Shown: positions 8,214 to 17,292, counted from the stretch's first letter. The stretch: 64,000 bases of DNA from Flavisphingomonas formosensis (GCF_009755815.1 NZ_WRPK01000015.1:1-64000); one strand, 5' to 3'. The notes: generated by a model from the sequence alone, not told the origin. Numbers and translations are program-made.

Positions 8214-8619
8214 TTACCGCAGCATCTCGTTGAACTCGATCACGTTGAGGTCGGGATCGCGAATGAAGCAGGTGATGCGCCGATCATGCCCCAGCCTGAT
8301 CGGCCCTTCGCTGATCCAGATACCTTCCTCGCCAAGCCAGCGCACCAGCTCGTCCATGCAGTCGATGACGAAGGCGGCGTGGGTGTAACCCGGCCGCTTC
8401 ACAGGAGCATCGAGAAGCACGTTGCCCTCGCTCGCGGGCTCGCCGTTGTAGATGAGGTGGATGCGCAGGCCGGTCGGATGCACCAGGCCGCGCCGACACT
8501 TCGGGTGCATCCTCGTCGGGATCGGGCACAAAGCCGAGCTTGGCGTAGAACCGCTCCGCGATCTCGAGATTGGAGACGCGGATGCCGATATGGTCGAGGT
8601 GCAGGTTGTCGAAGTTCAC
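8214..8619 (-). pseudogene. VOC-family (glyoxalase-like) protein, frameshifted
   Basis: The N-terminal half (NLHLDHIGIRVSNLEIAERF, from a GTG at 8619) and the C-terminal half (LVHPTGLRIHLIYNGEPA to FIRDPDLNVIEFNEMLR) of a vicinal-oxygen-chelate protein lie in different frames. The break is near 8494-8505. Restoring one frame would give about 135 residues, normal for a single-domain VOC protein with metal ligands His and Glu. The upstream GST fragment reads into it without a stop. Function is unknown; glutathione-linked chemistry is plausible from the neighbour. Confidence 0.75.
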
Positions 8620-9275
8620 GAGCTGGGATCCCTGTTTTCGGGCTGGTGAGGTCCAGAGAATCGCTTCGAGGCCCGCCGGGGTCCGGCGGAACGGGATGAA
8701 GCCGGGCAGCGACTCGATCCGGCGCAGCCAATCCGCCACGGCCGGGTAAACCGGACGTATCGACGTTCCCCTCGGGCGCCCGCTCCACATAGCTGTAGAG
8801 CGCGACGTCCGCGATCGTGGGTTCGTCCGTGCCGGCGATCCAGCGGTTCCACTCCAGGGTCCGCTCCATCACTTCCAGGGTGGCGTGGGCTCGGCCGATG
8901 ACTTCCTGGGCATTGAAGGAGGCACCGAACACGGTGATGAGGCGGGCGGCGCGGGCGCCGTATGCGATCTTCCCGGCCGCGACCGACAGCCAGCGCTGGA
9001 CCCTGGCTTCCTCGACCGGGTCGGCCGGCAGCCAGTGCGACGGGGCCCACCTTGCGGGCGACACAGACCAGGATCGCATTCGAATCCGCGATGATGACGC
9101 CGTCGTCGTCGAGGACCGGGATCTCGCCAAAGGCATTGAGCGCCAGGAACTCGGGCGACTTGTGCTCCTTCGCAGCCAGGTCCACCTCGACCAGCTGGTG
9201 CGCCGCGCCGGCGAGCGAGAGAAACAGGTGCGCGCGGTGGGCGTGACCGGACAACGGATGGTAGTAGAGCTTCAT
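8620..9275 (-). pseudogene. Glutathione S-transferase, two frameshifts
   Basis: The start is [20 protein letters not shown], a GST thioredoxin-like N-domain, with the glutathione-binding segment [20 protein letters not shown]. The frame breaks near 9045 in a run of Gs and Cs and continues as [20 protein letters not shown] in another frame. It breaks again near 8755 and continues as [17 protein letters not shown]. The last segment is in frame with the VOC gene, so no GST stop codon is seen. Two frameshifts in 650 nt point to decay, although sequencing error is possible. Confidence 0.78.
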
Positions 9276-9325
9276 TCGGGTCGTCCTCGTTCGGCGCGAG
9301 CTTCGATGCCGGCTCAGTGCTGGCG

Positions 9326-10087
9326 CTAGATCGCGGCGAACCACTGATAGTCGGCCGAATCTTCCCAATAGCCGCCCTTGCCCGCGCCGATCCCGGCGAG
9401 GCTGTCGACCGCCTCGACGCGCATCACATACTTGGCCTGCTTGTAGCCGAGCTGGCGTTCGACCCTCAGGCGAAGCGGCGCGCCATGGCCGATGCTCAGG
9501 AGCTGGTCGTTCATGCCCCAGGCGAGGATCGTCTGGGGATGATAGGCGTCGATCAGGTCGATGCTCTCATAATAGGGGTCGCCGTCGAAATCATCGGCAC
9601 AGTGGAACACCACATAGCGGGCGGACGGCAGCACGCCGGCCGCGTCGAGCGCCAGCTTGAGCGGCAGGCCGGTCCACTTGCCGATCGCGCTCCAACCCTC
9701 GACGCAATCGTGGCGGGTGATCTGCGTGCGGGCGGGCATTGCCCTGATCTGGGCAAGAGACAGCTTCTGCGGCCGTCGGACCAGCCCGTCGACTTCGAGT
9801 CTCCAATCTGCAAACCGGTTGGCCGCGTGCGCCTGATAGGCTTCGCTCGCCGGCATCGTGTTGCCGTTGGTTCGGAAGACCGGCGATATGTCGGAGGCGG
9901 CGAACTCGCGGGCGAGCGCGCCCCGGTCGATGATGAGCCGCTGCGTGCGCATCGTCAGGCCCTCGCCCAGCTCGAGCACGTCCTGCACCTTGGGCGAGGC
10001 TGCGATCCGGTCGCAGCCGGAGAGCAGGAGGCCGCCCGCGCCGGCGCCGAGCGAGCCGATCAGGCGACGTCGGGTCAGCAGCGTCAT
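9326..10087 (-). CDS. Exported molybdopterin enzyme, sulfite-oxidase/YedY-like
   Basis: The 253-residue protein has a twin-arginine signal ([19 protein letters not shown]) with a Cys just after it (LLSGC), possibly a lipobox. It then has an oxidoreductase molybdopterin domain, with the molybdenum-ligating Cys in [13 protein letters not shown] (about residue 128) and [18 protein letters not shown]. Related YedY/MsrP enzymes take electrons from a membrane cytochrome b and reduce periplasmic methionine sulfoxide or similar S/N-oxides. Here the cytochrome gene lies directly upstream and overlaps by 4 nt. That partner is truncated, so the enzyme may have lost its electron donor. Confidence 0.85.
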   Translation of the reverse strand: MTLLTRRRLIGSLGAGAGGLLLSGCDRIAASPKVQDVLELGEGLTMRTQRLIIDRGALAREFAASDISPVFRTNGNTMPASEAYQAHAANRFADWRLEVDGLVRRPQKLSLAQIRAMPARTQITRHDCVEGWSAIGKWTGLPLKLALDAAGVLPSARYVVFHCADDFDGDPYYESIDLIDAYHPQTILAWGMNDQLLSIGHGAPLRLRVERQLGYKQAKYVMRVEAVDSLAGIGAGKGGYWEDSADYQWFAAI

Positions 10088-10782
10088 TGGTCGCGCTCCC
10101 TGGGCAGGCGATACCAGCCGGTGATGATCGAGCGCAGCTCGTTCAGCAGTCCGGCCAGCAGCACCATCGCGAGGTGGACGATGATGAAGCCGGCGATGAG
10201 CGCCGCGCAGATGAAATGGATCGAGCGCGCCGACTGGCGGCCGCCGAACAGGTCCAGCAGCCACGGCCAGGCCGCGTCGATACCGGGTGACATGGTGAGC
10301 CCGGTCAGCACCATGAGGGGCAGCAGACCGAAGATCACGCCGACATAGCTGAGCTTCTGGAGCACGTTGTAGCGCCGCGCCGCCTCGCCGGTGTGGAAGC
10401 GCAGGCGAGCGTGATCCTTGACGTCCTGCCAGAGGCTGCGTGGCCTGAGCTCCTCTGCGGTCGGCGCGAGGTCGCGCTGGACGTGCCGTGAAACGAAACC
10501 CCACAGCCAGAACAGCAGGCCCGGCACGACGAGCAGCCAGGCGAAGAAGAAGTGCCACTGGCGGGCGGCGGCAAGGTTGTAGCCCGAGGGGATCGTCACC
10601 AGCGGCGGAAAGGCGCGCTCCTCCCCGCCGGCGAGACCCAGCACGCCGGTCGTGGGTATGATTGCAGGGCCGACGCGCAGATAGCCCCGCTCGCCATCGC
10701 TGCCGATCTCCAGCCAGGGCATATCATGGTTCGCGCCATACTGGCCCCAGTAGAGGTGAGGGTGCGCGTTGAGGTTCCGAAC
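10084..10782 (-). pseudogene. Cytochrome b partner of the molybdoenzyme, 5' end lost
   Basis: The reading frame opens only after a stop at about 10785 and begins RNLNAHPHLYWGQYGANHD. In intact homologues this segment follows the first transmembrane helix. The rest is a b561-type membrane cytochrome with helices around WHFFFAWLLVVPGLLFWLWG, VGVIFGLLPLMVLTGL and IHFICAALIAGFIIVHLAMV, keeping several haem-ligand histidines. The missing 5' part (roughly 35 residues) coincides with the edge of an integrated element whose integrase is 200 nt away. The ATG at 10722 could start a shorter product, but its first helix would be missing. Confidence 0.78.
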
Positions 10783-10981
10783 CTAGCCATTCTAGGGTGT
10801 TGGTCGACCTCGACAAATTTGTAAGTTTTCGATAAAAAATCAGTGCGTTGATCGGAGATTCCGCGCTCGATTGGACTTCATCAGTCCACTTGGATCCGCG
10901 CCGATCCACGACCCAAACCGGGTTGGAAACCGGGTTGCTAACCGAGGTGACAACCCCTCTCGGAAGTGTCGGAGATTGGCT
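10783..10981 (+). promoter_or_regulatory. Junction of integrated element and integrase leader
   Basis: Between the broken cytochrome gene and the integrase lies an AT-richer 200-nt stretch. It includes a run rich in A and T (about 10815-10850) and a short tandem repeat of ACCGGGTTG (about 10917 and 10930). It is the likely attachment-site and promoter region of the integrase. The far attachment site was not recognised in this window, so the core cannot be defined. Confidence 0.5.
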
Positions 10982-12208
10982 GTGTCGCGTTCCATTCACA
11001 AGCTCAGCGCGAGGCGCGTCGAGGCGGAAAGGGTTATCGGCAAATATTCCGATGGCGGCGGATTGTGGCTCTACATCACGAGGGACGGTTCGAAGCGTTG
11101 GGTGTTCGCCTACGAGCGGGATAAGAAGCGCCGCGAAATGGGGCTGGGTGCGGCAAGCGATGTGCAGCTTGGTAAAGCGCGCAATCTTGCGGCTTCGGCC
11201 AGGCAGTTGCTCGTCGACGGCATCGATCCGATCGAGGCGCGTCGTGCAGCCGAGGCCGAAGCCGCCGAAGCGGCTAGGCAAGCCGAACTGGAGCGCCTGG
11301 GCCCAGTTCTCTTCGGCGCCTTTGCCGATAGGTACATGGATACTCACGAGGAGGGATGGAAGCACCCAAAGCATCGGCAGCAGTGGCGAAACTCGATCAA
11401 AACGCATGCCGCCGCGTTGCTCAAGAGACCCGTCCAGGACATCAGCACGGACGATGTGGTTGCGGTTCTCAAACCCATCTGGCGGTCCGTCCCGGAAACT
11501 TCGAGCAGGCTACGCGGCCGCATCGAAATCATACTTGATGCTGCTAAGGCAGCGAAACATATCCAAAGCCCCTGGGAAAACCCAGCACGGTGGCGCGGCA
11601 ATCTTTGCCACCTGCTTCCCAAGCAAAGAAACAAGAATCAGGTCCGTCATCATCCAGCAATGCCGTTCGAAGAAATTCCGGCATTCTGGATACAGCTTCA
11701 GAAGAAGACCTCGCTCACCGCACGCGCACTCGAACTGACCATTCTCTGCGCAACACGGACCAGCGAGACATTATGTATGACCTGGTCCGAGGTCGACCTT
11801 GAGACCGCCGTGTGGACGATACCCGCCGCTCGCATGAAGATCGGAATTCAACATCGCATACCCTTGTGTAACACTGCCATTGCGCTGCTTCGGACATTGG
11901 CGAAGAGATCGAATTGCGAGCCGGATGCCTTCGTATTTCCCGGCCAGAAGATGGGCAGGCCTCTGTCACAGATGTCGATGCCGATGTTACTGCGCCGAAT
12001 GGACGTTGGACATTATACCGTTCACGGCATGCGGAGCACGTTTCGCGACTATATGGGCGAAATGACCGATCACGCCGAATCTGTTGTCGAGCAGGCGCTC
12101 GCCCACCAGGTCGGTAGCGAGACCTCCCGTGCCTATCGCCGCGGTGATGCCTTTCTCAAACGCCGCGTATTGATGGACGACTGGGAAGCCTACCTGCTTG
12201 GTTCATAG
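10982..12208 (+). CDS. P4-type tyrosine integrase
   Basis: Starting from GTG at 10982 (GGAG 8 nt upstream) the protein has 408 residues. The N-terminal DUF4102-type arm-binding domain contains KYSDGGGLWLYI and KRREMGLGAASDVQLGKAR. A SAM-like core-binding domain follows, then the catalytic domain with the Arg of ATRTSETLCMTW, the HxxR of HGMRSTFRD, the His of QALAHQVG and a Tyr in TSRAYRRG. It resembles the P4-like integrases that drive genomic islands and ICEs, and it sits exactly at the break in the cytochrome b gene. The longer open frame from 10871 has no support as a start. Confidence 0.93.
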   Translation: MSRSIHKLSARRVEAERVIGKYSDGGGLWLYITRDGSKRWVFAYERDKKRREMGLGAASDVQLGKARNLAASARQLLVDGIDPIEARRAAEAEAAEAARQAELERLGPVLFGAFADRYMDTHEEGWKHPKHRQQWRNSIKTHAAALLKRPVQDISTDDVVAVLKPIWRSVPETSSRLRGRIEIILDAAKAAKHIQSPWENPARWRGNLCHLLPKQRNKNQVRHHPAMPFEEIPAFWIQLQKKTSLTARALELTILCATRTSETLCMTWSEVDLETAVWTIPAARMKIGIQHRIPLCNTAIALLRTLAKRSNCEPDAFVFPGQKMGRPLSQMSMPMLLRRMDVGHYTVHGMRSTFRDYMGEMTDHAESVVEQALAHQVGSETSRAYRRGDAFLKRRVLMDDWEAYLLGS

Positions 12209-12257
12209 AAGCGTCCGACACGCCCCCTTGGCAATAGGATGCGCGAACACCGGGTCG

Positions 12258-12461
12258 CTAGCAGCTCGCAGACTGCACGCGCTCGATCCATGCGTGAACC
12301 TCGCGCTCGCTCCACCGCGCGGCTTTCGGCGTAAGCTTGTAAGGGCGCGGAAATCTTCCCTCGGCGATCAGCGCATAGATCTTGCTCTTTCCGAGCCCCA
12401 CCCGGCTTTTTACATCAGAGATGCGAAGTAGCCGATCTGGCATGTCGATGTTTCCCGTCAT
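12258..12461 (-). CDS. AlpA-family DNA-binding protein
   Basis: This small 67-residue protein has a winged helix-turn-helix of the AlpA/excisionase type: LLRISDVKSRVGLGKSKIYA, then GRFPRPYKLTPKAARWSE and VHAWIE. Such proteins regulate P4-type integrases or act in excision. The gene overlaps the DUF2274 stop by 4 nt, so it is translated with it. A shorter start (MPDRLL) 18 nt downstream is also possible. Confidence 0.85.
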   Translation of the reverse strand: MTGNIDMPDRLLRISDVKSRVGLGKSKIYALIAEGRFPRPYKLTPKAARWSEREVHAWIERVQSASC

Positions 12462-12688
12462 TTTCCACTCTCGCGAAGCGCCTCTCGCGCTTTGGCAAAG
12501 CCGCGATCTCCGGCCAGGAACGCCGCCAGCATGTGAGGTATGAGTTCGGTGACCGTCTCTTCGCGGCCATAGGCCGCCGCATAGCAGCGCGCATAATCCT
12601 GCAATGATCGATGCAGTTCGGGCGGCAGGCTGACCGATATTTTCACCGGCGTGCGGTCAGGCAACTGTCCCAGTTTGAGGTCGGTCAT
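12458..12688 (-). CDS. DUF2274 protein of conjugative-transfer loci
   Basis: The 76-residue protein begins MTDLKLGQLPDRTPVKISVS and continues with a helical region LHRSLQDYARCYAAAYG. DUF2274 genes normally follow trbI at the end of Trb-type conjugation operons, as here (8 nt after the trbI stop). An AGGAGG site precedes the ATG. Function is unknown; a ribbon-helix-helix-like DNA-binding role is possible. Confidence 0.85.
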   Translation of the reverse strand: MTDLKLGQLPDRTPVKISVSLPPELHRSLQDYARCYAAAYGREETVTELIPHMLAAFLAGDRGFAKAREALRESGK

Positions 12689-12696
12689 ATTTCCTC

Positions 12697-12966
12697 CTAT
12701 CCGCGCCACGGCGCGAGGATAAGGTCCTTGTGGACGGTGAGCAGCACCCGCGCGCCGGGCCGGATGGTGATCGCCGGCTGCACGGCGAGGTTGCGCGAAG
12801 TGATCTGGTCGCCCGCGCGCGAGACAGTGTCTTGGGTCGAGAGGCGGATCGCCTGGACGAGGTCGCTCTGCCCGGAAAGCGCGAGCTCCGGCCCCACCCC
12901 GAGCAGGGTCGAGAGCACCACACCCTTGAGCAGTGCCCAGCTGTGGAAGTCGACTTGCGAATTCAT
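12697..12966 (-). pseudogene. trbI: Conjugal transfer protein TrbI, C-terminal fragment
   Basis: About 88 residues of the VirB10/TrbI C-terminal domain remain. They run from QVDFHSWALLKGVVLSTLLG through AIRLSTQDTVSRAGDQITSR to RPGARVLLTVHKDLILAPWR and a normal stop. Everything upstream of residue SQVDF (12966) is gone. The protein would have formed the inner-to-outer membrane bridge of a type IV secretion system. The rest of the trb operon is absent from the window, so the element has lost its transfer genes at this end. Confidence 0.85.
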
Positions 12967-13260
12967 GCGCCGATGTCTTTGGCCGCACGCGGCTTGGACA
13001 TGCACATCGGCCACCCGGCCGCGCTCACAGCAGCCAAGATCCTTCGTCCGCAAGCGAGGTTCTCAAGCCTCGGCACCCCGACTGGGTGCAAATGAAGACT
13101 ATTCCCAAAGCAGCCGGCTGCGCAACCCCTACAACCACCGCAGCATTCGCGATCGACAGCCCATGCCGACGCCGCACTGCTGACGGCGCCTGACCCGAGG
13201 TTCGCGGCTCGATCCGCCGCTCGCGGATCTCGACAGGCGCAGATGTTGGCCGCGCGCCGC

Positions 13261-14127
13261 TCACTCGAGATACATATCGCGCAACTTTGCGAGATCGCCG
13301 CGCGACAGGCCAAGCGTATCTTGGAAATAGCCCTCCGGACCGCCGCGATGCTGGTCCAGGACGGCGAGCGCCGCTTCGATATAGCTGCGGTCCGCCGCCA
13401 TCAGCGCCCGCTGCACAGGCGCGGGCAGCCGCATCCATGCATTGGGCGTCGTGCTGCCGGAAGCGATGAGCCGGCGCGTGTCGAGATAGCGATTGGTGAG
13501 CAGATAATTCTGGGTCACCGTCTCGCGCGGCACGCCGAGGGCGGTCAGCAGCAGGGCGGCCGCGACGCCGGTGCGGTCCTTGCCGGCCGTGCAGTTGAAC
13601 ACGAGCGGCGCGTGTCCTGCCAGCAGCTCCGCGAACATTCGCCGATGCTGGCCATTGAGGAAGGTCAACATGCGGGGATAGGTAGCGGCCATCATCCGCC
13701 GCGCCTCTGCAGGGGTTGCGCTCTGCATCGCGCGCAAGGGCATCATGCCGACCCGGGCTAACATATAGTCATCGGCGAGAAGCGTGGGCGCTCCGGCGGC
13801 CGGCTAGGCGACCGGCTCCGCGGCGCGCTCCTGGCTGTCGCGAAAGTCGCAGACCACGCGGATGCCGCGTTTTTCGAGAGAGGCATAATCGGCCGGCGTC
13901 AGGCCATGCGTCGATCCGGAGCGGAACGGGAGGCCCCATTTGACCGTTCGGCCATCGCGTGCGCGATAACCGCCGAGATCGCGAAAGTTGCGGCCGCCTT
14001 CGAGAGGCAGCAGCCGCTGGTGCTGGGCGGCGGCGACAGATGCCGCCGGACGGGTGATTGGGGCTCCGGCGGGCTGGCCGAGAAGAAGGAACAGGGTGCC
14101 AACGGCGAGCGGAAACGGAACACGCAT
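13261..14127 (-). pseudogene. Exported tyrosine phosphatase, interrupted by an amber codon
   Basis: A single frame of 289 codons encodes a signal peptide, then GGRNFRDLGGYRARDGRTVK near residue 45, and the catalytic loop NCTAGKDRTG (HCx5R type) in the C-terminal half. This is the build of IphP/MptpB-like protein tyrosine or dual-specificity phosphatases. One in-frame TAG at 13804-13806 splits it after AAEPVA. The family usually has a Trp here (EPxAW), so a TGG-to-TAG change is likely. Both halves are otherwise well preserved, so the mutation looks recent. The downstream ATG at 13764 would lack the N-terminal substrate-binding part. Confidence 0.85.
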
Positions 14128-14148
14128 GACGGACCTCCCGCGGAAGCG

Positions 14149-14220
14149 TCAGAACTTGACGCGGGCCTCGAAGCCGTAGGTCCGCGGTTCGTTGAAGATG
14201 GCGTAGGTGCCGAGCGCGGC
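14149..14220 (-). pseudogene. TonB-dependent receptor, last 23 residues
   Basis: The peptide GTYAIFNEPRTYGFEARVKF followed by a stop is the typical aromatic-ended C-terminal strand of a TonB-dependent outer membrane receptor. Upstream it runs directly into transposase coding sequence in another frame, so the rest of the receptor has been removed. It lies 21 nt upstream of the phosphatase start and may once have shared an operon with it. Confidence 0.7.
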
Positions 14221-14422
14221 AATAGCATCGCGCGCAGGAACATCTCCGGCGGGATCGATGGCCGACCAATACCGGAATAGAGCGACGCGAGCTCGCCCGA
14301 CGGCCCCTCCAGCGCCTCGTTCACAACCGCGCAGATTGCTCGCAACTGATGGTCGGAACGAACCCGCTGCTCCAGGCGACATAGGAGAATAGCTCTCCCG
14401 CGCGCTTGTCCGTGCCCCGCAT
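14216..14422 (-). pseudogene. IS5-family transposase, N-terminal fragment
   Basis: The fragment starts with MRGTDKRAGELFSYV at 14422. After a one-base deletion it continues in another frame with LEQRVRSDHQLRAICAVVNE and SLYSGIGRPSIPPEMFLRAM. This matches the N-terminus of IS5-type transposases. It stops at the junction with the TonB-receptor remnant. The catalytic DDE part is absent. Confidence 0.75.
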
Positions 14423-14498
14423 CTAATCCTCTCGACAGCTTCGTCGTCGACTGAATCACGTCCGAATCCGCTGCGCCACCCGCTTCTTCAACAGCCTG

Positions 14499-15998
14499 CT
14501 AAGCGTCCTTGACCGGCAGGTGCGAAGGACGACCATCGAGCAGAATAGTCTTCGTCTCGAGATAGGGATGGAGCCCTTCCACCCCACCTTCCCGACCCAC
14601 GCCGGATTGCTTGAACCCGCCGAACGCGATCGAGAAATCCAGTCGAATCGCATTATGCCCCATGGTTCCCGAGCGAACCTGGCGCGAGACGGTATAGGCG
14701 CGGTCGATATCATTGGTGAAGACGGAACCGTTGAGGCCAAACGGGCTGTCATTGGCGAGGCGCACCGCCTCGGCTTCGTCGGCTGCCGGAATCACCGACA
14801 GAACCGGTCCGAATACCTCCTCTTGACCGAGCCTCGAGCGGTTGTCGACATTGCCGAAGACGGTAGGCTCGACATAATAGCCGCGATTGAGATGTGCCGG
14901 CCGCCCGCCGCCGGCCGCGAGGGTGAAACCGTCAGCACGGGCACCTGCAATATAGGCTTCGACCCGGTCCCGCTGACGTCGCGTGGCGAGCGGCCCCATC
15001 TGCGATGCGGGGTCGAAAGGATCACCGACCCGAATCGCGCCGAAGGAGGACGCGAGCGCCTCCAGCATTCGATCATGCCGGCTGCGCGACACTATCACGC
15101 GGGTGAGCGATGCGCAGACTTGACCGGTCATGTCCCTGGCACGCTCGGCGATCGTCTTGGCCGCGGTCTCGACGTCATAGTCGTCGAGAATGATCGCGGC
15201 AGATTTTCCGCCGAGCTCGAGCGTGTAACGCGCCATGCGGGCGCCGAGAATCGACGCGATCGCCTTGCCCGCAGCCGTTGATCCGGTGAAGGCAATCTTG
15301 TCGATGCCGGGATGGCACACCAGCGCTTCCGACGCGGCGCGATCGGCGGTGAGCACGTTGATCACACCGGCCGGCAACCCGATCTCTTCTGCGATCTCGG
15401 CCATGATCAGTGCATGGCCGGGGGCCTCGGGAGATGCCTTGATCACGACGGTGCATCCGGCCAGCAGCGCAGGGGCCACCTTGAAGGCGATCAGGTTGAT
15501 CGGCCCGTTCCACGGGATGATGGCACCGACGACGCCGACGGGTTCGCGCACCAGAAGGCCGAGCTTGGCGCCGGAGAAGGTACGCCGCTCCTCCTCGAAT
15601 GGAAAGCGCGTCGCCAGACCGCCATAGAATCTGTAAAGGCCGCTGACCCCCTTCGAATAGTTCTGCGCCATAGCGTACAGAATGCCCATCTCGTTGGGCC
15701 AGATCGCGGCGATGTCGGGCGCACGCTCATCGAGCTTTGCGGCGATGGCGTTGAGATAAGCGGCGCGATCGGCATGCGACAGGCGCGGCCACGGCCCTTC
15801 GTCGAACGCCAGGCGGGCGGCCGCGACGGCGCGCTCTATGTCCGTTTCCTTCGCCTCTGCGACGCGCAGGTAAGGCTCCTCCGTTCCCGGCGCGATCACC
15901 TCAATCGTCGCGTCACTCGAAGGCTCCACCCATGCGCCGCCGATGAACAGTCGATCGGGATATTTGACGGGCGCTTCGAAGGCGATGGTCGTGTTCAT
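14499..15998 (-). CDS. NAD(P)-dependent aldehyde dehydrogenase
   Basis: The 499-residue protein has full ALDH length. It has IIPWNGPINLI (about 160-170), the cofactor-binding FTGSTAAGKAI (about 237-247), general base Glu261 in LELGGKSA and catalytic Cys295 in GQVCASLTRV. It oxidises an unknown aldehyde to the acid. It is the last gene of a short operon after the SDR (25-nt gap, with GGAAAGGA before the ATG). The N-terminal residues around 100-115 (IWPNEMGILYAMAQ) are somewhat unusual, but the core is complete. Confidence 0.93.
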   Translation of the reverse strand: MNTTIAFEAPVKYPDRLFIGGAWVEPSSDATIEVIAPGTEEPYLRVAEAKETDIERAVAAARLAFDEGPWPRLSHADRAAYLNAIAAKLDERAPDIAAIWPNEMGILYAMAQNYSKGVSGLYRFYGGLATRFPFEEERRTFSGAKLGLLVREPVGVVGAIIPWNGPINLIAFKVAPALLAGCTVVIKASPEAPGHALIMAEIAEEIGLPAGVINVLTADRAASEALVCHPGIDKIAFTGSTAAGKAIASILGARMARYTLELGGKSAAIILDDYDVETAAKTIAERARDMTGQVCASLTRVIVSRSRHDRMLEALASSFGAIRVGDPFDPASQMGPLATRRQRDRVEAYIAGARADGFTLAAGGGRPAHLNRGYYVEPTVFGNVDNRSRLGQEEVFGPVLSVIPAADEAEAVRLANDSPFGLNGSVFTNDIDRAYTVSRQVRSGTMGHNAIRLDFSIAFGGFKQSGVGREGGVEGLHPYLETKTILLDGRPSHLPVKDA

Positions 15999-16023
15999 TG
16001 TAAATATCCTTTCCTGTCGCCAG

Positions 16024-16773
16024 TCAGGCGATGGTCATGCCGCCATCGACGCAAATGCTGGCGCCGGTGACATAGGAACTGTCGGGGGAGACCAGCCAGA
16101 CCGCTGCGGCCGCGATTTCGTCCGGACTCGACATGCGCATCATCGGCACGCGCAGCATACCCTTCAGCGCCGGATTGGCCGCGGACGAGCGATGCGCGAG
16201 CGGCGTGTCGGAGGCGCCGGGAAGCAGCGCGTTGATCCGAATACCCTGCTCGGCATAATCCACCGCGGCACCGCGGACGAGACCGAGTATGCCAGCCTTA
16301 CTGGCGCAATAGTCCGCGCTGTTGAGGAGGCCCTTGACCGCCGCCGCGGAGGAGACGGCAACGATCGCACCGCCACCGGTCTGATCGAGCATGGCGGCGA
16401 TCTGATGCTTGATACAATGAAACATGCCGGTCAGGTTAACAGCAAGGGTGAGAGCCCATTCGCTTGCTTCGATCGCATGAGTCTGCTTGGCCGCTTGCGC
16501 CACGCCCGCGCAGTTGATCGCGCCGTCGAGCCGACCGAAAGCGTCGAGCGTCGCGGCGATGCTAGCCCGGACATTCTCTTCATCGCTGACGTCGAGCGCC
16601 GTAAACCGCGCGATGCCGCCGGCGGCCGCAATCTCCTCGACAGTCGCCACTCCGCCGGTCTCGTCGCGATCGGCGACCATCACCGCTGCACCATCCTTCG
16701 CCAACCGCTGGGCCGAGGCGCGACCGATGCCGCTGGCTCCGCCGGTCACCAGGAGGACCCGTTCAGCTTCCAT
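16024..16773 (-). CDS. Short-chain dehydrogenase/reductase
   Basis: The 249-residue classical SDR starts at the ATG at 16773, which has AGGAG 9 nt upstream. It has TGGASGIG near residue 10, NCAG near residue 88, SSAAAVKGLLNSADYCASKAG with Ser/Tyr/Lys, and VTGASICVDGGMTIA at the end. It would oxidise a secondary alcohol or reduce a ketone. It sits between a truncated hydrolase gene (11-nt overlap) and an aldehyde dehydrogenase. Confidence 0.92.
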   Translation of the reverse strand: MEAERVLLVTGGASGIGRASAQRLAKDGAAVMVADRDETGGVATVEEIAAAGGIARFTALDVSDEENVRASIAATLDAFGRLDGAINCAGVAQAAKQTHAIEASEWALTLAVNLTGMFHCIKHQIAAMLDQTGGGAIVAVSSAAAVKGLLNSADYCASKAGILGLVRGAAVDYAEQGIRINALLPGASDTPLAHRSSAANPALKGMLRVPMMRMSSPDEIAAAAVWLVSPDSSYVTGASICVDGGMTIA

Positions 16774-17287
16774 CCGCTTTACTCCTCTGCTCCGCCGCAA
16801 ATTGATCATCGAGAAAGGGCAGGCTCGCGACGTTGAAAGCGGCGTTGCAATCGGCCGCCAGCATATGGCTCGCGCCGGCGACCTGCATGATCTGGAGGTC
16901 GGGGACAGCCTCCCGCAACCTCGCTACTCCGGCAGCATCGACTATTTCGCTCTCGCCGTCGCGGATCAACAGCAGCGGATTGGCCGAGGTCGGGGCGGAC
17001 CTATCCATGGTGCCCCAAACGGCGGCGAGGTCCTCCTCGGCTAAGCGAGGATCCCAATGCCAAAGCGCGTGGCCGTCATTGCCCTCACGCGGGTTGCACC
17101 GCAGGCCTTCCAGATCGGTCGGCAGCGGGCAATGCGGATCACAGGCTGCGACTGCCGCCGCCACCTCACCCGCCACCACCTCACCGATCTTCGGGAACCC
17201 ATGAAGATAGGCGCACATGCAATCGCAGACGCGCTGCACCCCGCGACCATCGCGGACCCCATCCTGCGCCTCCATCTCAATCCTCAT
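16763..17287 (-). pseudogene. Alpha/beta-hydrolase, C-terminal part only
   Basis: The 174 residues match the cap and C-terminal part of alpha/beta-hydrolases: PTDLEGLRCNPREG, WHWDPRLAEED, NPLLLIRDGESEIV, and the catalytic His region VAGASHMLAADCN. The first 120 or so residues, with the oxyanion hole and nucleophile elbow (GxSxG), are missing. What precedes the ATG at 17287 is a promoter-like region with two copies of the shared motif. The gene is therefore either a remnant that is still transcribed or one whose function does not need the hydrolase core; loss of function is more likely. Confidence 0.75.
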
Positions 17288-17292
17288 AATTT

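Noticed and set aside
10700-10990. A tRNA gene as attachment site for the integrase.
   Set aside because: No cloverleaf or CCA-type end can be folded here; the target appears to be the cytochrome b gene. No tRNA was recognised elsewhere in the window either.
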